From: an uncultured Clostridia bacterium
Lineage (GTDB): Bacteria; Bacillota; Clostridia; Oscillospirales; Ruminococcaceae
Reading direction: 5' to 3'
NCBI GenBank assembly: GCA_945876435.1
Contig: CAMCOD010000006.1
Span: forward strand, 16,785 to 80,784
Length of the DNA stretch: 64,000 nt
Part shown: piece after piece, positions 34,718-43,370 of the stretch
How the letters are laid out: every line of letters begins with the position of its first letter
Numbering within the stretch: position 1 is the first letter of the stretch
Notes under the pieces: generated by a model
Seen by the model: only the letters and a program-made list of their open reading frames with translations
The model's database searches: none
What the model was told of the DNA's origin: nothing
Translations under genes and position numbers: made by a program

Positions 34718-35653
34718 TTATCCGATGACGTACCAGTACAGCCCCGCCATCAGCGGAATGGTTACGACGCATAGGGTAATGGAAACAAGATTGATCGCGC
34801 TGGCATATTCCGCGTCCCTGCCATAAAGCTGGGCCATTTGGGTGATGTTTACAGCGGGAGATGTACAGGTGGCAAGGAAGGAAATGAACAGAATGGTATC
34901 CGCATTTGGAAACAGGGAGGCAGCTCCGCTGAGTTTGAGAATACACAACATCATCAAAGGACAGAACAGAAGCCGCACGAAAGCAATTTTATAAATTCGG
35001 ACGTTGCAAAAGACCTGTTTCAGCTTGAATTTGGCCATCAGCATACCCAGTACAAACATTCCCAGCGGAGCCATCAAAGCCCGCAGGGAAGAAAAAGTGC
35101 CGGTGATCAGCGCCGGCAGGCGAATTCCACTGAGAAACAAAAGAACAGCCACAAAAATACTGATCATATTGATGTTGCCAAGGATTTTTTTCCAGTGAAA
35201 ACCTTTATCACCGCAAAGCATACTGCGGCAATGGGTCCACAGCGTAACGATTTGTACAGCAATATAGGCACTGGTGTAAAGAACCCATTCTTCGCCCAGC
35301 ACAGACAGAACAATGGGAATGATCATGTTGGCGGCGTTGCTGTACATGATGGAAGCTTTCTCCACTTCGCTCCACTGGCGCCGCTTTCCCACCGTGGAAA
35401 TAAGAAGCAGGAAAGCCAACTGACTGATGATGGCGGCGGCAAAAGCCAGCAGAAGGCCGTTCATGGTCTGGGCGTTGAAGTCAATTTGAAAAGCGCTGAT
35501 AATGACACAGGGTGTGACCAGATAAACGGCGATGGAGGACAGCACCCGACTGTCTTCAGACTTCAAAATACCGGCTTTGACGATGCCGTAACCCATCAGC
35601 ATCATGAGGAGAAATTGGAGCAGCTGGTTTAGGATCAGGATAGCGATCTGCAT
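34718..35653 (-). CDS. AEC family transporter (auxin efflux carrier-like)
   Basis: 311 residues, about ten hydrophobic segments in two inverted halves of five. The N-terminal half has GYGIVKAGIL and the Pro-containing VYLVTPCVIISAFQ. The second half has LRALMAPLGMFVLGMLMAKF and ATCTSPAVNITQMAQ, matching the crossed broken helices of PF03547. Bacterial members are secondary transporters, often for malate or other carboxylates. GGAGGTAATTTCC precedes ATG 35653. It sits just upstream of the B12 operon promoter but has no clear terminator of its own. Confidence 0.9.
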   Translation of the reverse strand: MQIAILILNQLLQFLLMMLMGYGIVKAGILKSEDSRVLSSIAVYLVTPCVIISAFQIDFNAQTMNGLLLAFAAAIISQLAFLLLISTVGKRRQWSEVEKASIMYSNAANMIIPIVLSVLGEEWVLYTSAYIAVQIVTLWTHCRSMLCGDKGFHWKKILGNINMISIFVAVLLFLSGIRLPALITGTFSSLRALMAPLGMFVLGMLMAKFKLKQVFCNVRIYKIAFVRLLFCPLMMLCILKLSGAASLFPNADTILFISFLATCTSPAVNITQMAQLYGRDAEYASAINLVSITLCVVTIPLMAGLYWYVIG

Positions 35654-35730
35654 GGAAATTACCTCCGAAACGGTGTTTTATACACCCATTATAAAACCGG
35701 AAAAAAGAGGAGGCAAGAGATACGAAAAAA

Positions 35731-35764
35731 GAAAACCGCCTGTTTTCAAAGTAGAAACAGGCGG
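35731..35764 (-). terminator. Terminator of htpG
   Basis: Minus strand stem CCGCCTGTTT / AAACAGGCGG followed by TTTTCTTTTTT, about 15 bases after the htpG stop codon. Confidence 0.92.
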
Positions 35765-35779
35765 CTTGCATGAAAAATG

Positions 35780-37630
35780 TTATTTGGCTAACTGCTCCAT
35801 GATAGAAACAGAACGGCCAATAAAAGCGGACAGCTCGTCAGCGCTCAGGGATTTGTGGCTGAGCATAGCCAAATCATAGATCTGTTGGGAAATCAGCTTG
35901 GCCTGCTCCTCCGGGAGGGACGGGAGCTTCTGAACCAGTGGGTTTTCACTGTTCAGCACCAGTGTGATCTCCGGCTCCAGAGAGGAGAAGTCCTCGCCGT
36001 AGAGCTTGTTCATATCCTGAATCCTTCTGGTATATTCGGAGAGGAGAATAACAGCTGGTGTTTCCACTGTTTTCAGTTTTTCCGCTTTGACGGTCAGCTT
36101 TTCTTTGCCCAACAGCTTTTTGAAGCGCTCCGTCAGGGTCTGCGCGGAAGCTTTTTCTTCCTCGCTGCCTTCTTCTCCCTTGAGGGCCTGGTCGATTTCG
36201 GCGTCGATGCGGTTGAAGTGCAGATCATGATCCATATATTCCAGCATACTGATGAAGTGCGGATCAATTGGGTGCGTCAGGATGCAGGCCTGTACACCGT
36301 TATCCCGGAACATTTTGATATACTGGGCCTGCCGGTCCTCATCGGTAACATAGTAGATCCGTCCATCCTCCGCTTTCGGATATTCCTCCAGCGTTTTGTA
36401 TTCCCCATCCAGGGTTTTCAGCAGCAGAATATCTTTCATGCGCTCATAGAACTTCTCATCCCGAATGCAGCCGAACTTAATGAAGGTAGAAATATCCGTC
36501 CAATATCCTTCATAGGCGCTTCGATCGGTTTTAAAGATTTGGTGAAGCTTGTCAGATACTTTTTTGGTAATATGAGCGGAGATCTTTGCCACCTCACCGT
36601 CATTCTGGAGGAAGCTGCGGGAGACATTCAGAGGCATATCCGGGCAGTCGATGACGCCTTTCAGCAGAAGCAGGTATTCCGGAATAACTTCCTTGATGTT
36701 ATCGGCAACGAAAACCTGATTGCTGAACAGTTTGACCTGTCCTGGAACCAGTTCCACTTTATTTAACTGTTTCGGGAAGTAGAGGATGCCTTTCAGGTTG
36801 AAGGGGTAGTCCACATTCAGATGGATCCAGAAGAGAGGGTCGTTGTAATCCATGAAGGTGGAACGGTAAAATTCCTTATATTCCTCGTCCGTGCAGTCTT
36901 TTGGCGCTTTCAGCCACAATGGGTGAGTGTCGTTGATGGGCTGAGGCTGGATCACTTCGGTTTTCTCACTGCCGTCTTCCTCTTTTACTGTGCGGGTCTC
37001 CACTTCCGGGTTCAGGTAGATTTCATAAGGCATAAAGGCACAATATTTATGAAGGATTTCATAAAGACGGTTATTGTTGAGGAATTCCTCCTCATCCTCG
37101 GCAATGTGCAGCGTAATGGTTGTACCTCTTTCACTGCGGCTGCCGTCGGTAATTTCATAGGTAGATTCGCCATCGGATACCCAATGGACCGCTTTTGCGC
37201 CTTCCTGATAGGAGAGGGTGTCGATTTCCACGCTGGAAGCCACCATAAAAGCGGAGTAGAAGCCCAGGCCAAAGTGGCCGATGATGCCGCTTTCACCGTC
37301 GCCTTTGTCCTTGTACTTCTCAACAAACTCGGCTGCGCCGGAAAAGGCTACTTGAGCGATATACTTTTCTACTTCTTCCTCGGTCATACCAAGACCGTTA
37401 TCGCTGACGGTCAGGGTTTTGGCGTCCTTATCCATGCGCACTTCAATGCGGGGAGTGAAAGGCTCATCCGGGGCCTCTCCAATGGATTGGAGCCGCTGCA
37501 GCTTCTTGATGGCGTCACAGCCGTTGGATACCAGCTCCCGCAGGAAGATATCCTTATCGGAATAGAGCCATTTTTTAATGATAGGGAACAAATTTTGCGA
37601 ATTGACACTGATGTTGCCAGTGCGTGCCAT
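35780..37630 (-). CDS. htpG: Chaperone protein HtpG (Hsp90)
   Basis: 616 residues, normal for HtpG (about 620-630). The N-terminal GHKL ATPase domain (about 1-215) has RELVSNGCDA, VSDNGLGM and GHFGLGFYSAFMVA, the Bergerat-fold nucleotide site with the catalytic Glu replaced by the usual context. The middle domain (about 230-500) includes SRSFLQNDGEV and the Arg needed for ATP hydrolysis. The C-terminal dimerisation domain is shorter. It is an ATP-dependent folding chaperone of the cytoplasm. GGAGGTAATGTACT precedes ATG 37630. A CIRCE operator lies in the leader, so HrcA control is expected. Confidence 0.97.
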   Translation of the reverse strand: MARTGNISVNSQNLFPIIKKWLYSDKDIFLRELVSNGCDAIKKLQRLQSIGEAPDEPFTPRIEVRMDKDAKTLTVSDNGLGMTEEEVEKYIAQVAFSGAAEFVEKYKDKGDGESGIIGHFGLGFYSAFMVASSVEIDTLSYQEGAKAVHWVSDGESTYEITDGSRSERGTTITLHIAEDEEEFLNNNRLYEILHKYCAFMPYEIYLNPEVETRTVKEEDGSEKTEVIQPQPINDTHPLWLKAPKDCTDEEYKEFYRSTFMDYNDPLFWIHLNVDYPFNLKGILYFPKQLNKVELVPGQVKLFSNQVFVADNIKEVIPEYLLLLKGVIDCPDMPLNVSRSFLQNDGEVAKISAHITKKVSDKLHQIFKTDRSAYEGYWTDISTFIKFGCIRDEKFYERMKDILLLKTLDGEYKTLEEYPKAEDGRIYYVTDEDRQAQYIKMFRDNGVQACILTHPIDPHFISMLEYMDHDLHFNRIDAEIDQALKGEEGSEEEKASAQTLTERFKKLLGKEKLTVKAEKLKTVETPAVILLSEYTRRIQDMNKLYGEDFSSLEPEITLVLNSENPLVQKLPSLPEEQAKLISQQIYDLAMLSHKSLSADELSAFIGRSVSIMEQLAK

Positions 37631-37672
37631 AGTACATTACCTCCGATGTGTGATTCTATATCAATATAATTT

Positions 37673-37699
37673 TTAGCAGTCTATTAATATGAGTGCTAA
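37673..37699 (-). promoter_or_regulatory. CIRCE operator (HrcA site) upstream of htpG
   Basis: Minus strand TTAGCACTC-N9-GACTGCTAA, differing from the CIRCE consensus TTAGCACTC-N9-GAGTGCTAA by one base in the right arm. It begins just downstream of the -10 box. Confidence 0.92.
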
Positions 37700-37704
37700 A
37701 TATC

Positions 37705-37732
37705 ATTGTACTCCGCTATGAAGAAAAGTCAA
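37705..37732 (-). promoter_or_regulatory. Promoter of htpG
   Basis: Minus strand TTGACT (37732-37727), 16-base spacer, TACAAT (37710-37705), with CIRCE immediately downstream. Confidence 0.75.
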
Positions 37733-37858
37733 GACAGGGGGACGAAAGTTAAAAGCTTCTTAACAAATTGTCGCAGGGTAAAGTACCCAAAATCCCAAAG
37801 GCCGTGTGCCTGAATTATGAAAGAAAGTTTGAACTTTTTCGGCTGTGGGTCTTTTCCG

Positions 37859-37888
37859 TTGACAGACCGCAGCGGCGGATGGTATCAT
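37859..37888 (+). promoter_or_regulatory. Promoter of the DEAD-box helicase gene
   Basis: TTGACA (37859-37864), 18-base spacer, TATCAT (37883-37888), giving a leader of about 95 bases. The stretch 37735-37855 before it has no ORF; it contains short complementary segments (GGCCG, CGGCTGTGGGT) but no RNA class that I recognise. Confidence 0.65.
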
Positions 37889-37930
37889 GAACATACTTTA
37901 TGGAATCCTACTGTTATTATGAATCGAAAA

Positions 37931-37955
37931 ACGGGGTCAGCGCCCCGTTCTTTTT
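37931..37955 (+). terminator. Terminator-like hairpin in the helicase leader
   Basis: ACGGGG / CCCCGT stem with a 6-base loop, then CTTTTTATT. It lies between the promoter and the helicase start, so it could act as an attenuator. A second palindrome GGCCCGATCGGGCC (37963-37976) follows, close to the ribosome site. Confidence 0.65.
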
Positions 37956-37989
37956 ATTGCAGGCCCGATCGGGCCGGAAATGAGGAATT

Positions 37990-39858
37990 ATGAATCAGAT
38001 AAACTTTAAACAATTGGGGCTGCCGGCGCCGATCCTTCGGGCGCTGGAGGAAATGGGCTTTGAAAATGCCACCGAAATTCAGGCTCAGAGCATTCCTTTG
38101 ATCCAGATGGGCTACGATGTAGTGGGACGTTCGCAGACCGGCACGGGGAAAACAGCTGCTTTCGCTATTCCGGCCATTGGAAAGATCCAAAATGGGGAAG
38201 AAAAGCGCTCGGTACAGGTGCTGCTTCTGTGCCCAACCAGAGAACTGGCGGTACAGGCCGCTGATGAGATCAAAAAAATCGCAAAATATACCGAAGGTGT
38301 AAAGGCTGTAGCGGTATATGGCGGCGCTCCCATTGAGCGGCAGATCCTGCAGCTGAGAAATGCCAATATTGTGATTGGTACGCCGGGACGAGTGATGGAT
38401 CACATGCGCCGTCATACGCTGAAGCTCCAGAACCTGAAGATGCTGATTTTGGACGAAGCAGACGAAATGCTGAGTATGGGCTTCCGGGAGGATATTGAAA
38501 CGATCCTTCAAGAAACACCGGAGGATCGTCAGACCATTCTCTTCTCCGCCACAATGCCCAAAGAGATCATGGAGATTATCTCCAATTATCAAAAAGAGCC
38601 GCAGATCGTGGAAGTAAATAAACAGCAGGTAACGCTGGATGCCATCGGTCAGTTCTATTATGAAGTGCCCATGGGGCGGAAAAACGATATGCTTCTGCTT
38701 CTTTTGGCGGAACAGGATCCGAAACGCTCGATTATTTTCTGCAACACCAAAAAGATGGTGGATGATCTGACCCAGTTCCTCAATGACAAGGGCTATCGCG
38801 CGGAAGGCCTGCATGGCGACTTGAAACAATCGCAGCGAGACAGCGTTATGGGAGCTTTCAAAGGAGGGAGAACCACCATTCTGGTGGCCACCGATGTAGC
38901 CGCCAGAGGCATTGATGTGGATGATATCGACTGTGTCATCAACTACGATATTCCGCAAAATAACGAGTATTATGTTCACCGCATTGGACGTACCGGCAGG
39001 GCAGGAAAATCCGGCACAGCGTACACGATTTGCAGCGGCCGGCGACAGGTGTTTTTGATGAAAGATATTGCCAAGGCGACCCGTTCCGGCATTGTGCAGT
39101 TGGAAGTGCCCACAGCCGAATCCATCCTGAAAAAGCAGCGTCTGAAAAAACAGGATGAGCTGCTCCGGAAACTGAGTGAAAGTACAGAGCTTCCTTATAT
39201 GGAATTGGTGGGCAATCTGATGAAGCAGGGGTATGCGGCGGAGCAGGTGGCGGCAGCGACTCTGGAATTGCTTTATGGTGAGGAAGAAGCTTCTCTGCCG
39301 GTGATCCAGATGGAGAAAAAGCGACGGGGAGGCGATTTTGCCAAGCTGATGATCAATATCGGCCGTTCCAGCCGTATCGCGCCAAACTTTATCGTAGGAG
39401 CCATCGTGGAGAGAACCTCTTTGTCCGGTAGGGATATCGGAAAAATCGAGATTTTTGATGAGCACACCCTGGTGGAGGTTCCAAGAGCTGCCGTGGAAGA
39501 AGTCCTTCAGGCAATGGAAGGCTGCAAGATCAACGGCATTGATACCCAAACCCGCCGCTGGCTGACGAAGGAGGAGCTGCATGCCAACTTCAACGGGAGA
39601 TATGCCCAGAATAAAGAAAAAAATCAGAAAAAAGAGCGGAAAGACGGGAAAAAATCCAGATCTTCCGGTGAAACTTTCTTCCATTTGGAGTCCAGCGGCA
39701 AAAAAGAAGGACAAAAAAGCAGAAAATTTGGCTTTGAAGGAAGAAAAAAGGATTCCGGCAGGAACTTTAGAAAAGAAAAGCCCAGAGAGAAAAGAAATGG
39801 CAGAGCGAAAAAAGGCAATTCCTCCGGAAGAAGCAAAAAATATCTTGCTGAAGATTAA
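37990..39858 (+). CDS. DEAD-box ATP-dependent RNA helicase with C-terminal RNA-binding domain
   Basis: 622 residues. Q motif (FENATEIQAQSIP), motif I SQTGTGKT, Ia PTRELA, Ib TPGR, II DEAD, III SAT, V ARGIDV and VI HRIGRTGRAG are all present in residues 1-360. A DbpA-type RNA-binding domain follows (about 455-530), then a Lys/Arg/Ser-rich disordered tail (about 545-622) that should bind RNA without sequence specificity. This matches CsdA/DeaD-like helicases that unwind RNA in ribosome assembly and cold adaptation. The leader contains an attenuator-like hairpin. It converges on the selenium genes at a shared terminator. Confidence 0.95.
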   Translation: MNQINFKQLGLPAPILRALEEMGFENATEIQAQSIPLIQMGYDVVGRSQTGTGKTAAFAIPAIGKIQNGEEKRSVQVLLLCPTRELAVQAADEIKKIAKYTEGVKAVAVYGGAPIERQILQLRNANIVIGTPGRVMDHMRRHTLKLQNLKMLILDEADEMLSMGFREDIETILQETPEDRQTILFSATMPKEIMEIISNYQKEPQIVEVNKQQVTLDAIGQFYYEVPMGRKNDMLLLLLAEQDPKRSIIFCNTKKMVDDLTQFLNDKGYRAEGLHGDLKQSQRDSVMGAFKGGRTTILVATDVAARGIDVDDIDCVINYDIPQNNEYYVHRIGRTGRAGKSGTAYTICSGRRQVFLMKDIAKATRSGIVQLEVPTAESILKKQRLKKQDELLRKLSESTELPYMELVGNLMKQGYAAEQVAAATLELLYGEEEASLPVIQMEKKRRGGDFAKLMINIGRSSRIAPNFIVGAIVERTSLSGRDIGKIEIFDEHTLVEVPRAAVEEVLQAMEGCKINGIDTQTRRWLTKEELHANFNGRYAQNKEKNQKKERKDGKKSRSSGETFFHLESSGKKEGQKSRKFGFEGRKKDSGRNFRKEKPREKRNGRAKKGNSSGRSKKYLAED

Positions 39859-39867
39859 GAAAGAAAA

Positions 39868-39904
39868 GAAAAAGGACTCGGAACCGTTGTTCCGAGTCCT
39901 TTTG
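39868..39904. terminator. Bidirectional terminator between helicase and DUF3343 genes
   Basis: Stem AAAAGGACTCGGAA / TTCCGAGTCCTTTT; serves both converging transcripts. Confidence 0.93.
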
Positions 39905-40168
39905 TTATTCCACAGATGCGTGGTATTTCGGCAGATAATCGTCGCCCTCCACCAGATATACCGTGTCCAAGTCTTCCTGTTCCATCTCTTTAGCATATTC
40001 CATAATGTCGCCCTCATAAATGAAACGAACACAGGTGCCGCAGGAGGAACTGAGCTTTCTGGGAACCGGCATGAACTGGGGTTTCATGTCAGTGCCCTTC
40101 AGCAGACGGGCAAAACTGACAGCCGCAAAGTGAGTGTGAAATGTTGCAATGTAGGTCAAGACCATCAT
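39905..40168 (-). CDS. DUF3343 protein, putative Se/S carrier
   Basis: 87 residues. The fold start MVLTYIATFHTHFAAVSFA and the KPQFMPVPRKLSSSCGTCVRF segment are characteristic of DUF3343. The paired Cys in SSCGTC are conserved and thought to carry selenium or sulfur. Such proteins sit next to yedF/yedE in selenium-using bacteria. It is the last gene of the minus-strand selenium operon; a hairpin (TTCCGCAAT / ATTGCGGAA, about 40180-40226) lies between it and yedF. Function is by association, not proven chemistry. Confidence 0.85.
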   Translation of the reverse strand: MMVLTYIATFHTHFAAVSFARLLKGTDMKPQFMPVPRKLSSSCGTCVRFIYEGDIMEYAKEMEQEDLDTVYLVEGDDYLPKYHASVE

Positions 40169-40238
40169 CCTTTTCCATGAATTTCCGCAATCCCTCCTTC
40201 ACACAATGAAACAGGCGCCATTGCGGAAAAAGGTCTTG

Positions 40239-40451
40239 CTATTTGCTGAGAGACAGGCAGTAATCGCCGTCTTTCTCTGTAACAGAGACAGAATAGCCGC
40301 TGTTGTTGGCGAAACGGGTTACGTTTTCTTTGGCGGTAGCGTTGTCCACAAGAACCTCATAAGCGTTTTCATTAGAGGCAAGAGCCTTTTTTGTCAGCAG
40401 AACAGGCTGTGGGCAGGACAGACCGCGGGCGTCAATAACTTTTTTCTCCAT
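40239..40451 (-). CDS. yedF: TusA/YedF family sulfur or selenium carrier
   Basis: 70 residues from ATG 40451 (AAAGGTCGG upstream). The single catalytic Cys13 lies in DARGLSCPQPVLLTKKAL, the CPxP signature of TusA/YedF. Here only the TusA-like domain is present, without the C-terminal domain of long YedF proteins. It should pick up selenium or sulfur as a persulfide or perselenide and pass it on. Its neighbours YedE and DUF3343 and the selenoprotein operon across the divergent region make a selenium role likely. Confidence 0.88.
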   Translation of the reverse strand: MEKKVIDARGLSCPQPVLLTKKALASNENAYEVLVDNATAKENVTRFANNSGYSVSVTEKDGDYCLSLSK

Positions 40452-40469
40452 GATCAATTCCGACCTTTC

Positions 40470-41579
40470 TTAGTTTTTCGCGCGTTTGGTGTTGAAGAAT
40501 GCAACAGCCAGCAGAACGATGATGCCAATAATAACAGCGCCTTTACCATAGATGGAAGGACCGCCGATGGATTCTGCGGTAGCAGCAGCGCCGGCAAGAC
40601 CGAAGTTGTGGGCGAATGCGGCGCCTACAATGTAACCCATAACGGTTACAGCAGAGTCAGCATTGCCTTCGCCAGCCATAATCAGCTGACGCAGCGGGCA
40701 ACCGCCCAGCAGTACGGAACCAAAACCAACAACCAGCATGCCCAGGAAGCTCCAGAGGTGTACGGAGTGGGCGATAGGCTGGCCGGAGAAGCCCAGGTGG
40801 AACTGGCCGAAAGCCAGGTTGCCAACCATAGCGGCAATAATAATTGTAACAAATCCGATGAGCAATTTCCAGTCCTTAAAGAGAACGGCGTCACGAATAC
40901 CGGCAACCATGCAGAGTCTGGTTTTCTGCGCCAGAGCGCCGACGATCAAACCTGCTGCCAAAGCGATAATCACGGAAACATGCATGGAACCAGGTCCTTT
41001 TTCGCTGAAAGCGAAGAGGGAAGGAACCAGCAGGCACAGTACAAACAGAGCGGACAGAACGATTGGGAATGCGAAACCTTCGGCTTTGTTGACCGTGTAG
41101 GTGCGTTTCAGGTTGAAGCCTTTGTTCAGGAAGTAGATACCAACCAGAATACCAGCTGCGAAGCCCACCAGAGCGATAACGGCATTCAGGTCACCGCCGC
41201 CGATGCGCAGGATCATACGCAGCGGGCAGCCCAGGAATACCAGAGCGCCGATCATTACAAAAGCAGCAACAACGAAGCGGGTAAAGGGTGCGGAACCGCC
41301 TCTTGGGGAGAATTCCTTGGAAACCAGAGCCATAACCATAGCGCCAATTACCAGGCCAACGATTTCAGGGCGGAAGTACTGTACAACAGCAGCTGTCTGC
41401 AGCTTGGTCGCGCCGGCGATATCACGCAGGAAGCAGGCAATGCAGAAGCCCATGTTGCCTGGGTTGCCCAACTTCACCAACAGGGCGGAAATCAGGCCTA
41501 CCACCGCGCCGGCAATCACAATGCCGCCAACGCCGGAAAACAGGCTGGATTTTTCAGCGTTTTTTTCTTTTGTTGTCAT
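40470..41579 (-). CDS. yedE: YedE family putative selenium/sulfur transporter
   Basis: 369 residues from ATG 41579 (AAAAGAGGATG upstream; in-frame ATG 41588 also possible). About ten hydrophobic segments in two halves. Each half has the YeeE/YedE pattern with Cys in a short loop: LGCPLRMILRIGGGDLNA and LGGCPLRQLIMAGEGNAD. The Cys residues are the proposed path for thio or seleno compounds. Family members (YedE/YeeE, PF04143) import thiosulfate or, in the YedE-YedF-DUF3343 context, selenium compounds. Its leader contains a long perfect hairpin. Confidence 0.9.
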   Translation of the reverse strand: MTTKEKNAEKSSLFSGVGGIVIAGAVVGLISALLVKLGNPGNMGFCIACFLRDIAGATKLQTAAVVQYFRPEIVGLVIGAMVMALVSKEFSPRGGSAPFTRFVVAAFVMIGALVFLGCPLRMILRIGGGDLNAVIALVGFAAGILVGIYFLNKGFNLKRTYTVNKAEGFAFPIVLSALFVLCLLVPSLFAFSEKGPGSMHVSVIIALAAGLIVGALAQKTRLCMVAGIRDAVLFKDWKLLIGFVTIIIAAMVGNLAFGQFHLGFSGQPIAHSVHLWSFLGMLVVGFGSVLLGGCPLRQLIMAGEGNADSAVTVMGYIVGAAFAHNFGLAGAAATAESIGGPSIYGKGAVIIGIIVLLAVAFFNTKRAKN

Positions 41580-41624
41580 AATACACATCCTCTTTTCTTG
41601 TATGTATTTTTGGCGAAACAGCAA

Positions 41625-41653
41625 GGCCGTTTTCTGCCGCACAGAAAACGGCC
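41625..41653 (-). promoter_or_regulatory. Perfect 12-bp hairpin in the yedE leader
   Basis: GGCCGTTTTCTG / CAGAAAACGGCC with a 5-base loop (CCGCA), 46 bases before the yedE start codon. No T run follows on the minus strand, so it is not an ordinary terminator. The rest of the 292-base divergent region has AT-rich promoter-like sequence but no gene. Confidence 0.6.
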
Positions 41654-41871
41654 ATCTTCGCCATAATTCATATTTAAGTGTAGTACATATTTGGCAAAAA
41701 ATGAAATCAATATTATCTATAAGAAAATGGAATATGATAGAAATTATCAATAGTACTCTAATATAGTAGAAGCTGAGGGAGGAAAGGATTATAATAAAGA
41801 CAAAAGATGGTTTATTGCGCTAAAAATACGGAAAGGAAAGCCATTGCCTCTGGCAAGGGCAGGTAATTGTG

Positions 41872-43032
41872 ATGCGAAGAGTATATCTGGATAACGGCAG
41901 CACGTCATTCCCAAAAGCTCCGGGTGTCAGCGACGCGGTCAAATTTTTCATGGATGAGGTCGGAGCAAATGTAAATCGGGGCGGCTATGAGTCCGCTTAT
42001 TCCGCAGAAGACGTAATCATGGAAACCCGTGAGATGCTGAAGAATCTGTTTCACTTTAAGGGAAAAACAAAGAATGTGATTTTCACGCCCAACATCACCT
42101 ATTCGCTGAATTTTATTATTAAAGGCTGGCTGAAACCGGGGGATCATGTTCTGGTAAGCTCTATGGAACACAATGCCATGATGCGCCCCTTGGTACAAAT
42201 GGCGGACAGAGGGGTGACGTTTGACCGAATCCCCTGCACTCAGGATGGAGAAATGCTTATCGATTCCATTGAGGCTTTGATTCGCCCCGAAACGAAGGGG
42301 ATCTTGACCCTGCATGGTTCCAATGTGTGCGGTTCTGTGATGCCTTTGGAGGAAATCGGACAAATCTGCCGCAAGCATAACATCAAATTTGTTGTGGACG
42401 CAGCGCAGACGGCAGGTGTATTCCCCATTGATATGGAAAAAATGAACATTGATATTCTTGCCTTTACCGGTCATAAGAGCCTTCTCGGCCCCCAGGGTAT
42501 TGGCGGTTTCCTGATTTCTGACGAAATGGCAGCTGTAGTAGATCCGTTGATCACCGGCGGTACCGGAAGTGTATCAGATTCCGAGATCCAGCCTCATTTC
42601 CTGCCGGACAAGTATGAGTCCGGCACACCAAATATCCCAGCGATCTATGGCTTGAACACTTCGCTGAAGTATATCATGGAACAAGGGATTGACAGCATCC
42701 GGGAGGAAGAATTGAAGCTGACCGGCGCCTTTCTAGAGGCAGTCAAGGATCTGGAAAATGTGCGGATTGTGGGTCCCAACCGGATGGATAAACGCGCGCC
42801 AGTGGTTTCTCTGGATTTTAAAGGCCGAGACAATGCGGAGATCGCTTTCGCACTGGAAAGCGAGTATGGAATTGCCACTCGCACGGGTCTGCACTGTGCG
42901 CCAAACGCACACAAAACCCTGAACACTTATCCTCAGGGTACCGTTCGCTTTTCCTTCGGTCATAAAAACACCATGGAAGAAGTTCTTTACGCAGCGGATG
43001 CTGTCCGGAAGGTGCTGGAAAAGGCCGAATAG
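41872..43032 (+). CDS. Aminotransferase class V, cysteine desulfurase/selenocysteine lyase-like
   Basis: 386 residues; ATG 41872, with GTG 41869 as alternative. PLP-binding Lys202 lies in FTGHKSLLGPQG. The catalytic Cys342 is in RTGLHCAPNAH, the group II (CsdB/SufS) form. HGSNVCGSVMPL and VDAAQTAGVFPID are the other cofactor contacts. It should remove S from cysteine or Se from selenocysteine. Being divergent from yedE/yedF and directly upstream of selenoprotein genes, it is a good candidate for supplying selenide to selenophosphate synthesis. It could also serve the minimal SUF pair at 25.9-27.5 kb, which has no SufS. Confidence 0.88.
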   Translation: MRRVYLDNGSTSFPKAPGVSDAVKFFMDEVGANVNRGGYESAYSAEDVIMETREMLKNLFHFKGKTKNVIFTPNITYSLNFIIKGWLKPGDHVLVSSMEHNAMMRPLVQMADRGVTFDRIPCTQDGEMLIDSIEALIRPETKGILTLHGSNVCGSVMPLEEIGQICRKHNIKFVVDAAQTAGVFPIDMEKMNIDILAFTGHKSLLGPQGIGGFLISDEMAAVVDPLITGGTGSVSDSEIQPHFLPDKYESGTPNIPAIYGLNTSLKYIMEQGIDSIREEELKLTGAFLEAVKDLENVRIVGPNRMDKRAPVVSLDFKGRDNAEIAFALESEYGIATRTGLHCAPNAHKTLNTYPQGTVRFSFGHKNTMEEVLYAADAVRKVLEKAE

Positions 43033-43249
43033 TTGGAAAAACAGCTTCAGAAGCTCCTTTAAGAATTCAAATTTTCAATGCGTTCAAGTGGGCAAAGATG
43101 TCTATAAGTAAAAGATATAATTCCGTTTTTTCGTGAAAACACGCCAAAAAAGGAACCAATAAATGTAAAAAATCAGCAACAGGCCTTGGAAATGTGCAGG
43201 TTGTCTAAAAAAGTATTGCCAAAAAGCACACAATAGTTATTTTGCCCCC

Positions 43250-43278
43250 TTGAAAAGTATTGAAAGATTCGATATAAT
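43250..43278 (+). promoter_or_regulatory. Promoter of the glycine reductase operon
   Basis: TTGAAA (43250-43255), 17-base spacer, TATAAT (43273-43278). The 338-base gap 43033-43370 otherwise holds AT-rich sequence; no glycine riboswitch is recognisable. Confidence 0.75.
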
Positions 43279-43294
43279 AAGGACAAAAGATTGG

Positions 43295-43328
43295 TTTTAT
43301 CTATTGGTCTGCTCAAAAGCAGATAAAA
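43295..43328 (+). promoter_or_regulatory. Leader hairpin upstream of grdX
   Basis: Nested pairing: TTTTAT (43295-43300) with ATAAAA (43323-43328), and CTGCT (43309-43313) with AGCAG (43318-43322). It lies in the 5' leader about 15 bases after the expected transcription start. Confidence 0.45.
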
Positions 43329-43370
43329 TGAAAATCAATTGGCATTTTTTCAAGCATTGGAGTCATCCAA

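Noticed and set aside
37739..37850. Possible c-di-GMP riboswitch upstream of the helicase
   Set aside because: Short AAAGGCC and GCCTGAA segments resemble parts of the GEMM motif, but the conserved core and helices do not line up.
43033..43370. Glycine riboswitch before the grd operon
   Set aside because: No GGAGAG-type core or tandem aptamer pattern; only a promoter and a simple nested hairpin are visible.
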